Of a stretch of 64,000 nt of DNA, positions 24,160 through 35,593 are shown one piece after another. Source of the DNA: Todiramphus chloris collaris (taxonomy: Eukaryota; Chordata; Aves; Coraciiformes; Alcedinidae); the NCBI GenBank assembly GCA_025345505.1, contig JANVCC010000270.1:6105867-6169866 (forward strand). The letters run 5' to 3'. How positions within the stretch are numbered: position 1 is the first letter of the stretch; every line of letters begins with the position of its first letter. The notes beneath the pieces were generated by a model. That model did not search any database, was not told the DNA's origin, and was given only the letters and a program-made list of their open reading frames with translations. Both the position numbers and the translations under genes were made by a program.

Positions 24160-24775
24160 ATGGCTCAGCTTTGACCCGGGTTACAGAAAGTCCTGGGAGA
24201 GTTGGCATGTTATGTCTGAAAGAAGCTGAGCCATGGCTAACAACTAAGAAACTGCCTTAAGTACTTTCATTTTCCAGCACTTCTCAGATAGTTTAGCAAA
24301 CTAGATTTTACAGTATCATCTTTAGGTCTTTCAACATATTTAGGGAAATATGCCAAATGCCTGCATCGCGAGATAACCATGTGTCTACGGCTTCCTGTGG
24401 AGGAACCTCTTTGATGTGCCACAGGTTAAAGCAAAACTCCTGAGCAAGCATTTCAAATGCTCAGGCCTCTTCCTTTCCTCTGGATCTTTAATTCAAGAGC
24501 TGTTAAAACAACCCCTTCCCTAAGTTCACATGTTGTGCTGTCATTCATTCCTTCCCTTTCCCAAACGTATAGATTTGGACTTCTTTCTAAACTCTCCTGT
24601 CTATCCCAATGTGGGTCCAGGAGGCAGCTTGAAGAGGTGGAGATGTGATGTAGATGGGGTAGCTTCCCAAGATTACAGCCTCCATGTGCGAGTCCCTCCA
24701 AGACCGGTCCTCCTGCCTATAGTCTGGCTGTACTCCAGGAGACAACCCCATTTGCTATATACCCGGTGGGATGCC

Positions 24776-25060
24776 TGAGCTTTCAGACAGCCCCTTTGAT
24801 CCCAGAGGGGCACGATGCTCAGTGTGCTCCTGGGGAAAGCCAACGGAACAGTCCCGGGCTGAAAGCGGTCGGAGGCTTCTCCTTATCCCGTGTTAGTTTG
24901 GATCGGGGCAGGGGGTCGAGCCCTACCCTTGCCAAGTCTTCTCCTAATGGTTAAAGCCCCTGCGGGAAAGGAACCTGGTCCTCTCGCATCCCCTCCACGG
25001 TCTTCCCCTGGCCGGGGAGCGCTGGCAAGGTGGGGAGGGGAGGGATGGGGAGGGGGTGTC
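24776..25060. promoter_or_regulatory. Small CpG-island-like patch with G-quadruplex motif
   Basis: By eye there are about 13 CpG between 24810 and 25030, against a near absence in most of the window. Examples are GTCCCGGGC, AGCGGTCGGAGG, GATCGGGGCAGGGGGTCGAG and CCGGGGAGCGC. It is followed by a G-rich motif at 25032-25056 with five runs of three or more G separated by single or double bases, which fits a G-quadruplex. It could be a cryptic promoter, an unmethylated enhancer or a boundary element. No TATA box or clear downstream exon was found. Confidence 0.4.
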
Positions 25061-25081
25061 AGTGTCCCTGGGAAAAGACAC

Positions 25082-25096
25082 CTCACTAGATGGCAG
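25082..25096 (+). promoter_or_regulatory. CTCF-like binding motif
   Basis: CTCACTAGATGGCAG agrees with the well-known vertebrate CTCF core (CCACTAGATGGCAG type) except at one outer position. It lies about 25 bp downstream of the G-quadruplex motif and CpG patch, a setting often seen at bound CTCF sites. Binding is inferred. Confidence 0.5.
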
Positions 25097-25315
25097 CAAC
25101 ACCACAGCTTTATGAAGTGGCCTCTGGGCATCCTTCCCCTCCCCCAGACCGCTCCTGTCTACAACAGCAAGGTTAAAGAAAAAAAAACAACCCAAAACCA
25201 TATATATATATAAAATTCGATATAATCCTGCTGTACAGGGCTGGAACAGGAAAGCTGGGGTATGCTGAAATCTGCACAGCTTCACCCTATCTCTCTGGGA
25301 TGCCTGTATATATTG

Positions 25316-25606
25316 ATGGGGACAATCTTTTCAGCACGGCCTGTTGCAACAGGACAAGGGATAATGATTTTAAACTAAAAAAAGAGTAGATTTAGACTGG
25401 AACTAAAGATTTTTTTTTACAACGAGGGTAATGAAACACTGACACAGGTTTCCCAGAGAGCTGGGAGAAGTCCCATCCCTGGAAACGTTCAAGGTCAGGT
25501 TAGACAGAGCTTTAAGTTAAAGAGGTCCCTACTCACAGCAGGGGGGTTGGACTAGATGACCTTTGAGGACCCTTTCCAATCCAAAATATTCTGTGATTTT
25601 ATGAAT
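25316..25606 (+). mobile_element. CR1 LINE, 3' part, sense strand, older subfamily
   Basis: Sense CR1: GGGGACAATCTTTTCAGCACG, GATAATGATTTTAAACTAAA, GGAAACGTTCAAGGTCAGG, GGGGGGTTGGACTAGATGAC and a decayed tail ATTCTGTGATTTTATGAATC. The wording differs from the other copies, so it is a separate subfamily. It lies tail to tail with the minus-strand copy at 25688. Confidence 0.9.
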
Positions 25607-25687
25607 CTATATACATTAATATGTGTGTATCCATGCATGAATGTAAATATATATGTGTGCGTGAGTGTAAATATATATGTGTTTGTA
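25607..25687. repeat. TATA/TGTG-rich spacer with a direct repeat
   Basis: Between two tail-to-tail CR1 copies. The word TGTAAATATATATGTGT occurs twice about 22 bp apart, in a TATG/TGTG-rich context. Confidence 0.7.
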
Positions 25688-25972
25688 TCATAGAATCATT
25701 AAGGCTGGAAATGACCTTCAAGAGCATCAAGGCCAACAGTATACTATATATTATCATGGCCACTAAACAGTGTCCTGAAGTGTCACATCTAGGTGTTTTT
25801 TGGATCAGCAGGGATGGTGATTGATATCTCCAGGGATGATGATGATGATGATGATGATACTCCCTGGGCAGCCTCACCATTCTCTCAGTTAAGAAATCTT
25901 TTCCTAATATCCAACCTAAACCTCCCCTGGTGCGACTTCAGCCCATTCCCTCTTGTCCTATGTTTATGCCTA
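25688..25972 (-). mobile_element. CR1 LINE, 3' part, with internal (GAT)n expansion
   Basis: Reverse-complement CR1: ATCATAGAATCATTAAGGCTGG, GTGTCCTGAAGTGTCACATC, CCTCCCCTGGTGCGACTTCA. At 25835-25858 eight GAT units replace the short 'cagggatggtgactcc' segment of sister copies (compare 60067 onward). The microsatellite therefore grew inside the element. Confidence 0.93.
25835..25858. repeat. (GAT)8 microsatellite inside CR1
   Basis: Eight uninterrupted GAT units seeded from GGGATGGTGA-like CR1 sequence. Just upstream, GGGATGGTGATTGATATCTC looks like a partial duplication of the same segment. Confidence 0.95.
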
Positions 25973-26746
25973 GAATTTTCTTATAAATAGGAAGCTAATA
26001 ACCAAGACTGACTACCCTAGAGTTACAGGAAAGGCAGAGTCAGAGCAGGGACAGGCCAGCTTTTGGCTTGCAGTCTCCCCAGCATCCCTCCCCAGTGGTG
26101 GCCCTCAGTGTCTCTTGTCACAGGCTTCTGCACTGCAGTGCAAGAACAGCTACATCTCTCTTCTCCCACAAATCTGACAGGAATCTCCCACAAAAAAATA
26201 AACCCAGACCCAGATGGACAGGAATGGGCCTCATTGCCTGATGTCCTGATGGCACTTTGTGGTAAGAACATTTGGTAAAGGAAGACAACGGCTTATTTGG
26301 ATAATGCTAAAATTTGCTGGTGGTTCTCTTTCTCAGAGCAACCCCTCCTCCCCTCAGACAGTTTCCTGGACCAGTTCACAGTCTCTCTCAGCTGCAGCCA
26401 ACTTCTGCTGTTTTGGGATGGCTCAGCTAGTTAATAAATGTCATGCTGTACATTTCATTGAGCCCAGGATTAAGCATCACATCAGTGTAAGAGAATGTCA
26501 CTTTTCCTGCCAGCTGCTGGCTGTGGCCTCATCCCCACCGTGGCCAGCCACATATGATGAGTGTGATGCCCTGAGCCTTCTGCAGCAGATAGGCACAGGG
26601 GTGTGTATGCACCAGGAGAAACACAGAGGTTTAAAAGAAAAAGGCTCTTGGGTTTGCTTGGCCGTGGTACTCACTGTTGTGGGGCAACACGAGGGCTGGA
26701 GGTTGAGCATGGCTTGAGGGAAAGCCAGAAAACCAACTCCTTTTCA
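25973..26746. other. Unique non-coding stretch
   Basis: No repeat family or gene recognised. An open frame at 26259-26717 (+, 152 codons) has no family motif and runs to the edge of the next CR1, so it is left unannotated. Confidence 0.6.
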
Positions 26747-27065
26747 TGAGAAGAGGCTGAGAGGAGACATTATTGCTCTCTACAGCTCCCTGAAGAGAGG
26801 TTGGAGTGAGGTGGGTGTTGGTCTTTTCTCCCAGGTGACTAGTGATAGAACAAGAGGGAATGGGCTGAAGTTGCACCAAGGGAGGTTTAGGTTGGATATT
26901 AGGAAAATGTTTTCCTGAGAGAGTGGTAAACACCCTCGAGGTGTTTAAAACACATCTATATGTGGCACTTCAGGACATGATTTAGTGGTCATGATAATAT
27001 TTAGTAGACAGTTGGACTTGATCGTGGAGGCCGTTTCCAGCCTTGATGATTCTGTGAGTCTGTTG
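26747..27065 (+). mobile_element. CR1 LINE, 3' part, with internal deletion
   Basis: Sense CR1: AGAAGAGGCTGAGAGGAGAC, CTCCCTGAAGAGAGGTTGG, GGTTTAGGTTGGATATTAGG, GTGGCACTTCAGGACATGAT, then a tail GATGATTCTGTGAGTCTG. Compared with 18536-18834 it lacks about 45 bp between AGAGTGGT and the CCCTCGAGGTG segment (near 26930), which removes the 'cacaggctgcccaggg' part. Confidence 0.93.
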
Positions 27066-27635
27066 ATCTCTCTAAGAAAATATTGTTAGAAAATATAACT
27101 TGAGACAGGGACTGTGAAATGTAACTTCAGCTCTCAAGGTCACATGTGGCCCTCTACGTAGGTGTGCCTGTAAGTCTGCTGAGTTTGGATGACAGCTACT
27201 AAGTATTTTGAAAAAACTGGAGCTGGAAATTGAAAACAGAGGCTTCCAGCGACCACAGTTGTTACCCGTGTGTTATGAAAGCTGTCTGAAGCTCAGAATG
27301 GGAGGTATAGTGCTGGGCCAGTGAATCTGGGTTATTTCCTAGCTGTAATTTATCACAAAACTGTCCAAAATCTGCTAATCCTGCTTCTGTGAATCTTAAG
27401 AGAAACAAGAGAAGGGCAATAGCCTGGGGAGTACTGTTCTCAACATACAGCACCCATCTGGGTAGACAGAACAGAAGACCTTGTGGAGGCTTTGTAGCAC
27501 AGCGTGACCTCTTTGAGAACAAACGTCCTTTGGGCTTGGAGGAGTCCCTTCTGTGGGTGAGGCCAAGGATGCTGTGCCGAGGGGTGAGGTTCCCCCACTG
27601 CCCTTGGGACCCCTGTCTGTACTGACCTGGCTGCT
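27066..27635. other. Unique non-coding stretch
   Basis: No gene or repeat family recognised. Confidence 0.6.
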
Positions 27636-28052
27636 CACAGAATCACAGGGGTGGAAGGGACCTCGAAAGATCGAGTCCAACCCCTCTGCCAGAGCAGGAT
27701 CACCTAGAGCAGGTCACACAGGAACAGATCCAGGTGGGTTTGGAATGTCTCCAGAGAAGGAGACTCCACAACCCCCCTGGGCAGCCTGCTCCAGAGCTCT
27801 GTGACCCTCACAGTGAAAAAGCTTTCCTTATGTTTCTGTGGAACCTCTTATGCTCCAGCTTGCACCCACTGCCCCTTGTCCTGTCACTGGACATAGCAGA
27901 GCCTGGCTCCATCCTCCTGACACTCATCCTTTAGATATTTATAACAATGAATGAAGTCACACCTCAGCCTCTCTTCTCCAAGCTAAAGAGCCCCAGCTCC
28001 CCCAGCCTCTCCTCAGCAGGGAGATGCCCCACTCCCTTCATCATCTTTGTGC
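27636..28052 (-). mobile_element. CR1 LINE, 3' part
   Basis: Reverse-complement CR1: TCACAGAATCACAGGGGTGG, CTCTGCCAGAGCAGGATCAC, GAGAAGGAGACTCCACAACC, CTCTTCTCCAAGCTAAAGAG. It is 5'-truncated near an AGC-rich stretch (CAGCAGCAGCA at about 28056). It belongs to the 4780-type subfamily but is more diverged. Confidence 0.93.
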
Positions 28053-28653
28053 TCAGCAGCAGCAGCACTAAGCAGCTGCATCAGTCACTTGTGTTCCCCC
28101 AGTGCCCCTTAGGGCCCAAAGGCAGTGGGTTTATGGTTGGCTGGGACTAATTCTTTGGGGGGAAAAAAAATCCCAGACAACTCTTGCCTTTTAATTTGTT
28201 GGCTGCAGGAGTGACAGTGCACTTTTATTTGTCTGAGTACAGGCAGAGAGAAGCATAAAGCCCTTTTTGGTACTGTAAGGGTACTGTATGTATGACTGTG
28301 CTGTATGAATACATGTATGTGAGGAGTTCTGGCAAACACCACTGACCTCCAAGTCCTCTGTTAGGCTGTTTAGCTGAACGTAATTTGCAGCCTCAGCAGA
28401 CTAGGTGCATGGTACTCACCGGTTTTAGTGGTTGTTTAGAGCTCAGAACTAAAGAGCTGTATTCACGTTTGTTTATTATGTTTTAGAAAATATTCTTTAC
28501 TCACTCCTCTCAGTCCATGGGCTTGGTCTTTACTGTAGTGAAAGAGCAGTGGCATAGCTAAAATCATGCTTACATTTCAGTGTCATTATGTTTTAGCTGA
28601 GGTCAAGAAGGTTGAGTTGCTAGAAACACTGATTTTCCTTTTTTTTTTAGGAT

Positions 28654-28681
28654 TTCTCTAAGATAAATTCTCTAAGATAAA
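28654..28681. repeat. Perfect tandem duplication of a 14-mer
   Basis: TTCTCTAAGATAAA occurs twice back to back. A looser second pair follows (TTCTTAAGAGAGCACAGTT and TTCTTAAAGAGCACAGTTT), so this small area has been duplicated at two scales. Confidence 0.95.
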
Positions 28682-29866
28682 TTCTTAAGAGAGCACAGTT
28701 TAAATAAATCCAAAGATGAGTTCTTAAAGAGCACAGTTTGTGAATTGTTTTAGCATCTGTGTTAACGTATGGTTTTAAAGATACTGCAATATTGGTTAAG
28801 GCTTAAAATTTCTCTTAGACTAAAATGTCTGTAATATCTGATATATTTTCAAATTCTCTGGCAATGAGGCTGAATGTGTGTGACTCTTTGGCGTGAGCAG
28901 GTTGTCCAAGAGTTTGTTTAAAGCATGTTAGTTGAATAAATACTTATTTAAGGTTGCAAAGAATTCCCGTCTCTGATATGGTGACAGCACGTCAGGATTG
29001 TTGTTCGTGATGCAAGATAAAATAGCTCTATCCAAGACAGCAATTAGTTTAAGAAGCATGCTGATAATTATGTCACATTTTATCACAACTTTATGACTCG
29101 ATGTCTACCTGATGTCCTGGTTACCACCAACAGATGCACTTGTAACTTACAATGAAGACCTTTGTTCTCTTATAGGAAGCAGAGCCTAGAAAAGTCAATG
29201 GATAGATTTGCTCTTCCCAAAGGATTGTGCTTACAGAGGGTGGTTAAACACTTGCTAAAATGCACACAGCTCTGAATACAGATCACTCATCTTTGGGCCA
29301 TCTTCTTACCCACCTTGGTAAGCCAGTATTGTTCTGAGTGTGTGTGGAAGTTTATGGGTTATCTACTGTCCTTTACTTAATCCACATGACATTTTACCAG
29401 CTGAGACAGTGTTTCATGTCACGCTTACACAAAACAGTCCATGGGGTATAAGACTGAGTGATTACTCTCACAATTTCACATGGCAAAGAAGCTGGGACAC
29501 ATGGTGTGTGTTGATAGGCACTGGAAAAAAGCAGAGAAGTCTCTCCTGGCAACTTCTGTGGGTGATATGAAAGTGGCAAGGAATCCTGGAAACTTTCCCA
29601 AAACTTTTTGTTTATAGATTGTGACAACACGGGGATTCCTACAGTCCTGGACTGTGTCTCTTGTCACTTGTCCTTTGCCAGAAGGCACTGGTTTGTGTCT
29701 CACTGGAATGACTCTTTCCATGTCTTGGACCTTGATGCTTTTGCCCTTCAAAAGACTTTAGCAGGTTTGTGGGAAACAAATCCCAGCTGCTAAGGTACTC
29801 CAAATCTGTCCTGGTTTCTAGGCACCAAAGGGATTTTTCTGCAAAAATGCATTAGTAACATTTTTT

Positions 29867-29886
29867 GGGGGGGGAGGGTTTCGGGG
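29867..29886 (+). other. G-quadruplex-like motif
   Basis: Eight G, A, three G, TTTC, four G: four possible G-runs with short loops. A structure is possible. No associated promoter was seen. Confidence 0.45.
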
Positions 29887-32525
29887 AACAAAATTTGCCT
29901 TGTTCTTGCAGCATTACTTGAAATCTCCCTTGAAATCTAAAACAGTGATTAAAAAAAAAAAAAAGAAAAAAAAAATGGGCACCAAAGAAGTAAACTGTTT
30001 ATTACATGTTTGGAGACACAGCTACTACAGAACATTATTGAGAGCAGGAAGTTGAAGACAGTGCAGCATTACTGGGCTGTCCCTCAGAGCATGCCTCTTT
30101 GAGGCACAGCCTTGCTGTAGAGTTTCAGGGACGCTTCTGCTCCAGATGTGCTCTCTCAGATGTATGATACCAGCCTGAAAGCAAAAAGCCAGTTTCCCCT
30201 AGAATCGTGTTGCTTAGCTTTGAGGACTTGCTGGAGATGCACTTTCTTCAAGGTGGACTGTGTTCCTCTTGGCTGTGTCCCTCAGCCCCTTGAAGGATGT
30301 TGCTTTGAGTATATGTCAAGCATGGCTCAGTTTTGCTCTCTTGCAGTCTTCAGGATTGGGATAAAAAGCAATTACAGAAAACAAGATGCTTCTCTGGATT
30401 TCTGTACACCTGTATTAAGTAGCCAGGCTGATGCAGCTTGTGAAGTGAAAGGACATCTTCACAAGTCTGTGCCTCTGAAGGACACTGCTTTGCCCTGGTC
30501 TCTGCCAGGGGCATTGTTGAGCATGGGGATCACCACTCAGAACAGGAGGGGGTTGGCTTTGGCCCGAGACCTGCAAATCTCACAAGGAGTAGGACATGGA
30601 AGTGGGGCTTGGAGGTGGAGGTGTCATCACGAGCTCACAGGAAGCCATCTGAGAGAAAGGAGGAGGACCCCAAAGTCCCAGTGCCCAATCATAGTTAAGT
30701 AAAGGCAAACAAAATTAAACATTAAAACAGAATGGAAGGCTTGTTTAGGAAGGACTGACTGACAGAGGAGAAGGAAATGAGGGTGAATAAAGGATGTCTA
30801 CACCAAAAGAGTCCAAGATGTGAGGGAAAATAGTCCTCTTGAGAAGTCTCAAGGTCATGGAAAAAGGAAGAAAGACCATGGATATTTTTATGAGTAGTTG
30901 TCTCCCTTGTTTTAGTATAGATTTATGGTAATTTCCCTCTCACCAGAAGGATCTGATGGATGTGGATTTAACCTAGCGAAATTATCCAACCTCCAGCTGT
31001 CAACAGAGATTTTTAACTACCTGCCAGGGACGGACTGCAGCTGGACAGTGAGGATTGTCCAAAATTTTATCGAACTCTGTTGGGATAAACCTTTTTTGTA
31101 TGGATGAGGAAGAAAGGAATTAATGGGGAGAGCTACCAGATTTGATTCTGCCAGGAAGATCTTGCAGAGACCATGAAGGAGAAAAGAGAAAGGCAGCAAT
31201 TAGGAAGGGATGGTTAAAGAAAATCAATTGCAAGACGGCAGACTTCAATAAGTTGAGGAGTTTGATTTATGTTAGATCTTGGGAAAACTCTTAACAGTGG
31301 AGATGGTTACATAAAGAGGTAGAGTACCAAGGAGGAGTGTGGAGTGTCCATTGCTGGGATATTTGAATGGATAAAAAAAAGCTGGTGATCCTGCACTGTA
31401 GCAGAGCTTGCCCACTTGTGGCACCTCCTACTCCTATTTTTGATGATCTAATGATAAAAAGATAGTTATTGAGTTTAGCACCTAAATCATATCCCTGCTT
31501 ATGCCCTATTGCCTACGATGCTATTCTGTATTGCTATGAACATGGCTAGCTGCTTTGTAAAGCACTTGGAAACGTCAGACTGCACGAGCTATGCCATTAG
31601 CTTGCAAATTGCTCCCTCTCAAGAAACACCAGTAAAACCAGTGGTAAAGTTGCCAACATTTTATCTGATATCCCTGAATGTTTGTTTGGGGTTTGGGGTT
31701 TTTTGGTGTGTCCCACCCCCCCAGCTTGTACTCACTGACTTGTTTTTCAGGCCACATTTGATGAAGAGACAAGTCACTACTGAAATATGTATTTAAGGGA
31801 GGGATAAACCCCTGTTAAAGTAGTTGAAGCAAAATGCACGGCACGCTAAGAGAACACCATAAAAAGTGGCCTGGAGTAGCATGGCAATGAGTCTTCCGAG
31901 GTGGAAGGACACTTTAAATGTATTATTTATAGATACTGCTTTACCACCACAAGACATTGAGATCAAGGTCACCCAGTGGACTTCTGGGCAATGGGTCAAG
32001 ACTTGAGGGGCAATATTGATAACAGCAGCTGACAGTTTCTTGGATACAGCTGGTATTTTTCTAAGCAGCAGTGTTTTCTAACTGCTAATGAACAATGGAA
32101 ATCTGTTTGCTGTGAAACTGCTTGTGTCTGTCTTGGTCACAACTCATTAACTGTGGTCAGTCCCAGGCTTGGTGTAACTGCTCTCCCTCTGCCCTGCATC
32201 TTCCTGTAAATCAGCCAAGTCAATACAGCGAATGAATGCCACAATTCTAGGTGGGTTTTGGGGGGGTTTGTGTTGTCATTAAGTTCCCCAGACCCTGGTT
32301 TTCCTCTCTCCCAGTTCTCCACCAGTCGTATTTGCTAATATTTTGAAGTCCCAAGGCTGAATGCTTTCAGTGTGCTGGGATCAACAATAAAAAAAAAACC
32401 CAAGCTGTGACTGAGGAAAACAGAAATAGCCTCTGTGACTCCCAGCACAGTGGTTTCTCTGCCTGATTTTAAAGGTTTCCACTTCCTTTATAACCTGTTC
32501 TTCCATTGGTTGTCATGACGTGTGC

Positions 32526-32721
32526 AGTTTTGGTTTTGTTAGGTACATTCTTTTGTTGATTTCTTTTTTTTTTTTAATTGCTGTGGTTTTGTTTGTTTGT
32601 GGGTTTTTTAATTTGTTTGGGCTTTTGTTTTGTGTGTTTTTTGTTGTTTGTTTGTGTTTTTTGTTTGTTTTTAGGGGGGGAGGCTGTATATATTTTTTTT
32701 TCTTTTTTTTTTTTTCTTTAA
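32526..32721. repeat. T/G-rich low-complexity tract
   Basis: Nearly 200 bases dominated by TTTGTTTG and T-run words on the + strand, ending in a long T run. The encoded Phe/Cys/Val-rich and Lys/Asn-rich frames are artefacts of composition. Confidence 0.9.
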
Positions 32722-33529
32722 TGCTATTTAACATCATTTCTTCTCAGGGAAAGCCATTTTCATCTCTTTAGCCAAATCACATTCTGATTTAGCATTTCAA
32801 GTCACAGCTCAGAAAGTGTGCTGTGAGATTTTATTTTATTCTATTTTATTTTTTCCCCAAAATGCTTTTGCCTGACAAGGCCTCCTGACCGTGTAGAAGC
32901 TTTCCTCAGGCTTCTTGCTTGAAAACTTCTTCCTGTCTGGCTCCTGTTCCTTCAGGGATCAGTTCTTATTGCTTTCCTAGTACATTGGTTTATGGACTAA
33001 ACCAGTTAGTAAACTGCTGATGGAAGGCTTGATCAACATTTTATTAAATTCTTTTTTTTTTTTTAATATGCTCATTTCTTTTGTGTGTTTTCTTACCATT
33101 AAATTTTTGATGGCATTAAACTAGCCATGTTTATATGTTCATCCACCAGCTTGTGTTAACATAAATAATGATTTTTCATTGAGAGAATCATCAGCAAAAC
33201 CAGGCGAGCCCATTTTATGAAGATACTAATGTGCATGGATAGTGTTAACTTTCTTCCGAGTGACCAGACTGCAAAGTAGCTCTATGTCTAATTTTAAGAA
33301 AGAAAAAGTCTTGAAAATAAATTACCTCTTATAATCCCCATATTTCTTTAAAAGAATTTGGAAGAACTTTATTCAAAGTAAGTAATAATCCCTAAGAGTA
33401 ACCAGAGCGAGGTGAAAATTGATGGATTCTCTCTGTACTTGCTTTAATCACTGGGAAAAAAAAAACAAAACCAAAACCAACTACAAGGGTATACAAAGAA
33501 AGCTGAAATCTGGGCACTGCATCTGCCAG

Positions 33530-33740
33530 AGCTACTGAGTTTCCATTAGCTGCCAGACATTGTGGCATATTTTGCTCCTAGTAATAGTGGTGTAAATTAT
33601 TCTTATTGAAATTGAAGGAGTTACACTGAAATTAATCTGGCATAATCTAGTGCAGACTTCCTCTCCTTCCTTTTCTGAAGCAATTTGGTTCACGCAATGT
33701 ATATGCAATAATTAATTTAAACTAACATGAAATAGCCCAT
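33530..33740. promoter_or_regulatory. Candidate conserved non-coding element
   Basis: Repeat-free. It contains CCATTAGCTGCCAGACA, GTAAATTATTCTTATTG, CTGAAATTAATCTGGC and CAATAATTAATTTAAAC. This is the typical texture of developmental enhancers, by inference only. Confidence 0.25.
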
Positions 33741-34637
33741 TTATCCTTGAAAGGATTTGGGATTAGAAGACTTCTAGTCCAATTTTCAGGATGATTTCTG
33801 TTTATACGGCAAAATCACTTGCAGAAATAAGGTAAGGCAATAGGGAAAAGAAGAAACTTCACCAACTGGACTTTGAACAGTTGCTTTGTAATAAATTTGG
33901 CACATTTTTTTATGATTTGTTATTGAATTATTTCCCTGTATTAGTTAAAAAAAAAACTAGATGTGGGTAAGTAGAAGGTAATTGCAGGTCCTTATGTGTT
34001 AAGGAATAAAATGTCCAATCCAGGCATTGCTTAAGAAAATGTGTTTTAAGTGGCAGGTGAGAGGTAATAAAGAGCAACAGCTCCATCATCACGTAGCGCA
34101 TCATCCCAGTGCTGACTCTACCTACAGTCCTGGAGCCAAACCATGGCTTTCCCCACACACCTATCTCAGGAAATTGAATCATCTGACATCAAGGATTGCA
34201 CCTGCATTATTTATTTCCTGTATTACCCAGAAGTCAAAGAAGTGTGGAATGGATGGCACCTATCCAAATATTTCTCTTCCTGTATATTAGACAGGTGATT
34301 TCCATCCTAAAATTTTGAGGTTTGAGAGCTTGTTGGCAAAGGAAAGGTGAACCTTTTCAGCTGCTTATTTACAGCACCAAATGGGAACACATCCCTTTGC
34401 CCAGAGTTTAAATTAACCTTGTTCATTTAATTCCTCCTTTTACTTTTACTCTGACGTTTGTATATATTTTTTAATATAATTTAGAAAACCCGGTGAGCGG
34501 TCAGGACTCCAAAGTGAATTTGCTGATTTTCATGAGTAGAACTATCAAATGTTCCTTCACTGTTTGCAAGGTGATGTTCTCTTCTTCGTAGTCCTGCCCA
34601 CCATAAGCACACAAAGTATCTCTGCTAAACAGAGGGG

Positions 34638-34676
34638 AAAAAAAAAGGAAAAAAAAAAAAAAAGGAAAAAAAAAAA
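34638..34676. repeat. A-rich tract with GG interruptions
   Basis: Poly-A broken twice by GG. Confidence 0.9.
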
Positions 34677-35593
34677 TTCAGGGTAATTTTCAGCTCGCTT
34701 TGCTTTAATTGATTTTTATACAGTTTGCTGGGTGTAATTGCTTTTTCATAATCAGGTCTTTTTTTAAACAAAATCAAATATAAGAATAAATCCACGTTCT
34801 CTGCTCAAACCTGAAATCTGAATTAATATATCCAAGCTGAAAGCATAAGGTTTATGCTGCAAACTGGAGCTGTGCTCCTCTGTATGTCACTGCGGGGAGG
34901 AAGAGTTGGCTTTAAACTGGTTTTTATGCCTCCTTAATCCCAGGGACAACTGGGACCCGTGGCCTCCTTCAGTAACCTCTGAGCTCTCGTTTATGCCTCA
35001 TTACCTGTGGCTCCCAGCAGGCTGATGTCCTAGAGGGAGGGTATAGTCCACAAGGTGTGGATTCTCTCTGGCTACTGTTCTTTCTTCTGGGCAATGTCTC
35101 TCGCAGTAGAGCTGAAATAAAGGTTTTTCTGTTGCTGGGAGCCATGCATGTGCAAGGTGAAGTGTTCTCCAGCTGAGCTGCCTGCTGTGTGCTCGTGGGG
35201 AAGTATCTGGGATAGGACAGGGGGATGAGGTCAACCCTCTGCAGCACAGCTTGGTGTATTAACTGAACACGCAAAGTCTTGCCGGGACCACACGTTGCAC
35301 GGCAGACCTTGCTGAGAATTGCTGATAGCAACTGGGTTTTGCAGAAAGTTGAAGTGAATGCTACCAGAAGGAGTGGCTAAGTGGCGGGGGCATGCTGGAG
35401 TAAGTCAGTGAAGTATGCAGGTAGAGTGACTGCAGATCCTGGAGATCATATTAAGTACAGGTTGTCATTTGAACCTACAATATTATGGAGTTATTCCTCT
35501 TTTTCCATGTTTTTTTTTTTTAGATCCACTTTCCACCACCTTTATTTCACATTATTTCAAATACTCTTCCTGCACCATTTTTAAAAGAAATGA

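Larger units (their letters stand above)
24160..25315. other. Unique stretch containing a GC/CpG-rich patch
   Basis: 24160-24770 is ordinary sequence. 24776-25096 is the GC- and CpG-richest repeat-free sequence I see in the window and is listed separately. After it come an A run and a TATATATA stretch (25170-25215). Overlapping open frames in the patch disagree in frame and strand and show no protein family. Confidence 0.6.

Noticed and set aside
28654..28760. Short direct repeats as a CRISPR-like array
   Set aside because: Two adjacent units with no regular spacers in vertebrate DNA. Local duplication explains them.
32513..32771. Open frames rich in Phe/Cys/Val (+) and Lys/Asn (-)
   Set aside because: They are pure products of the T/G low-complexity tract.
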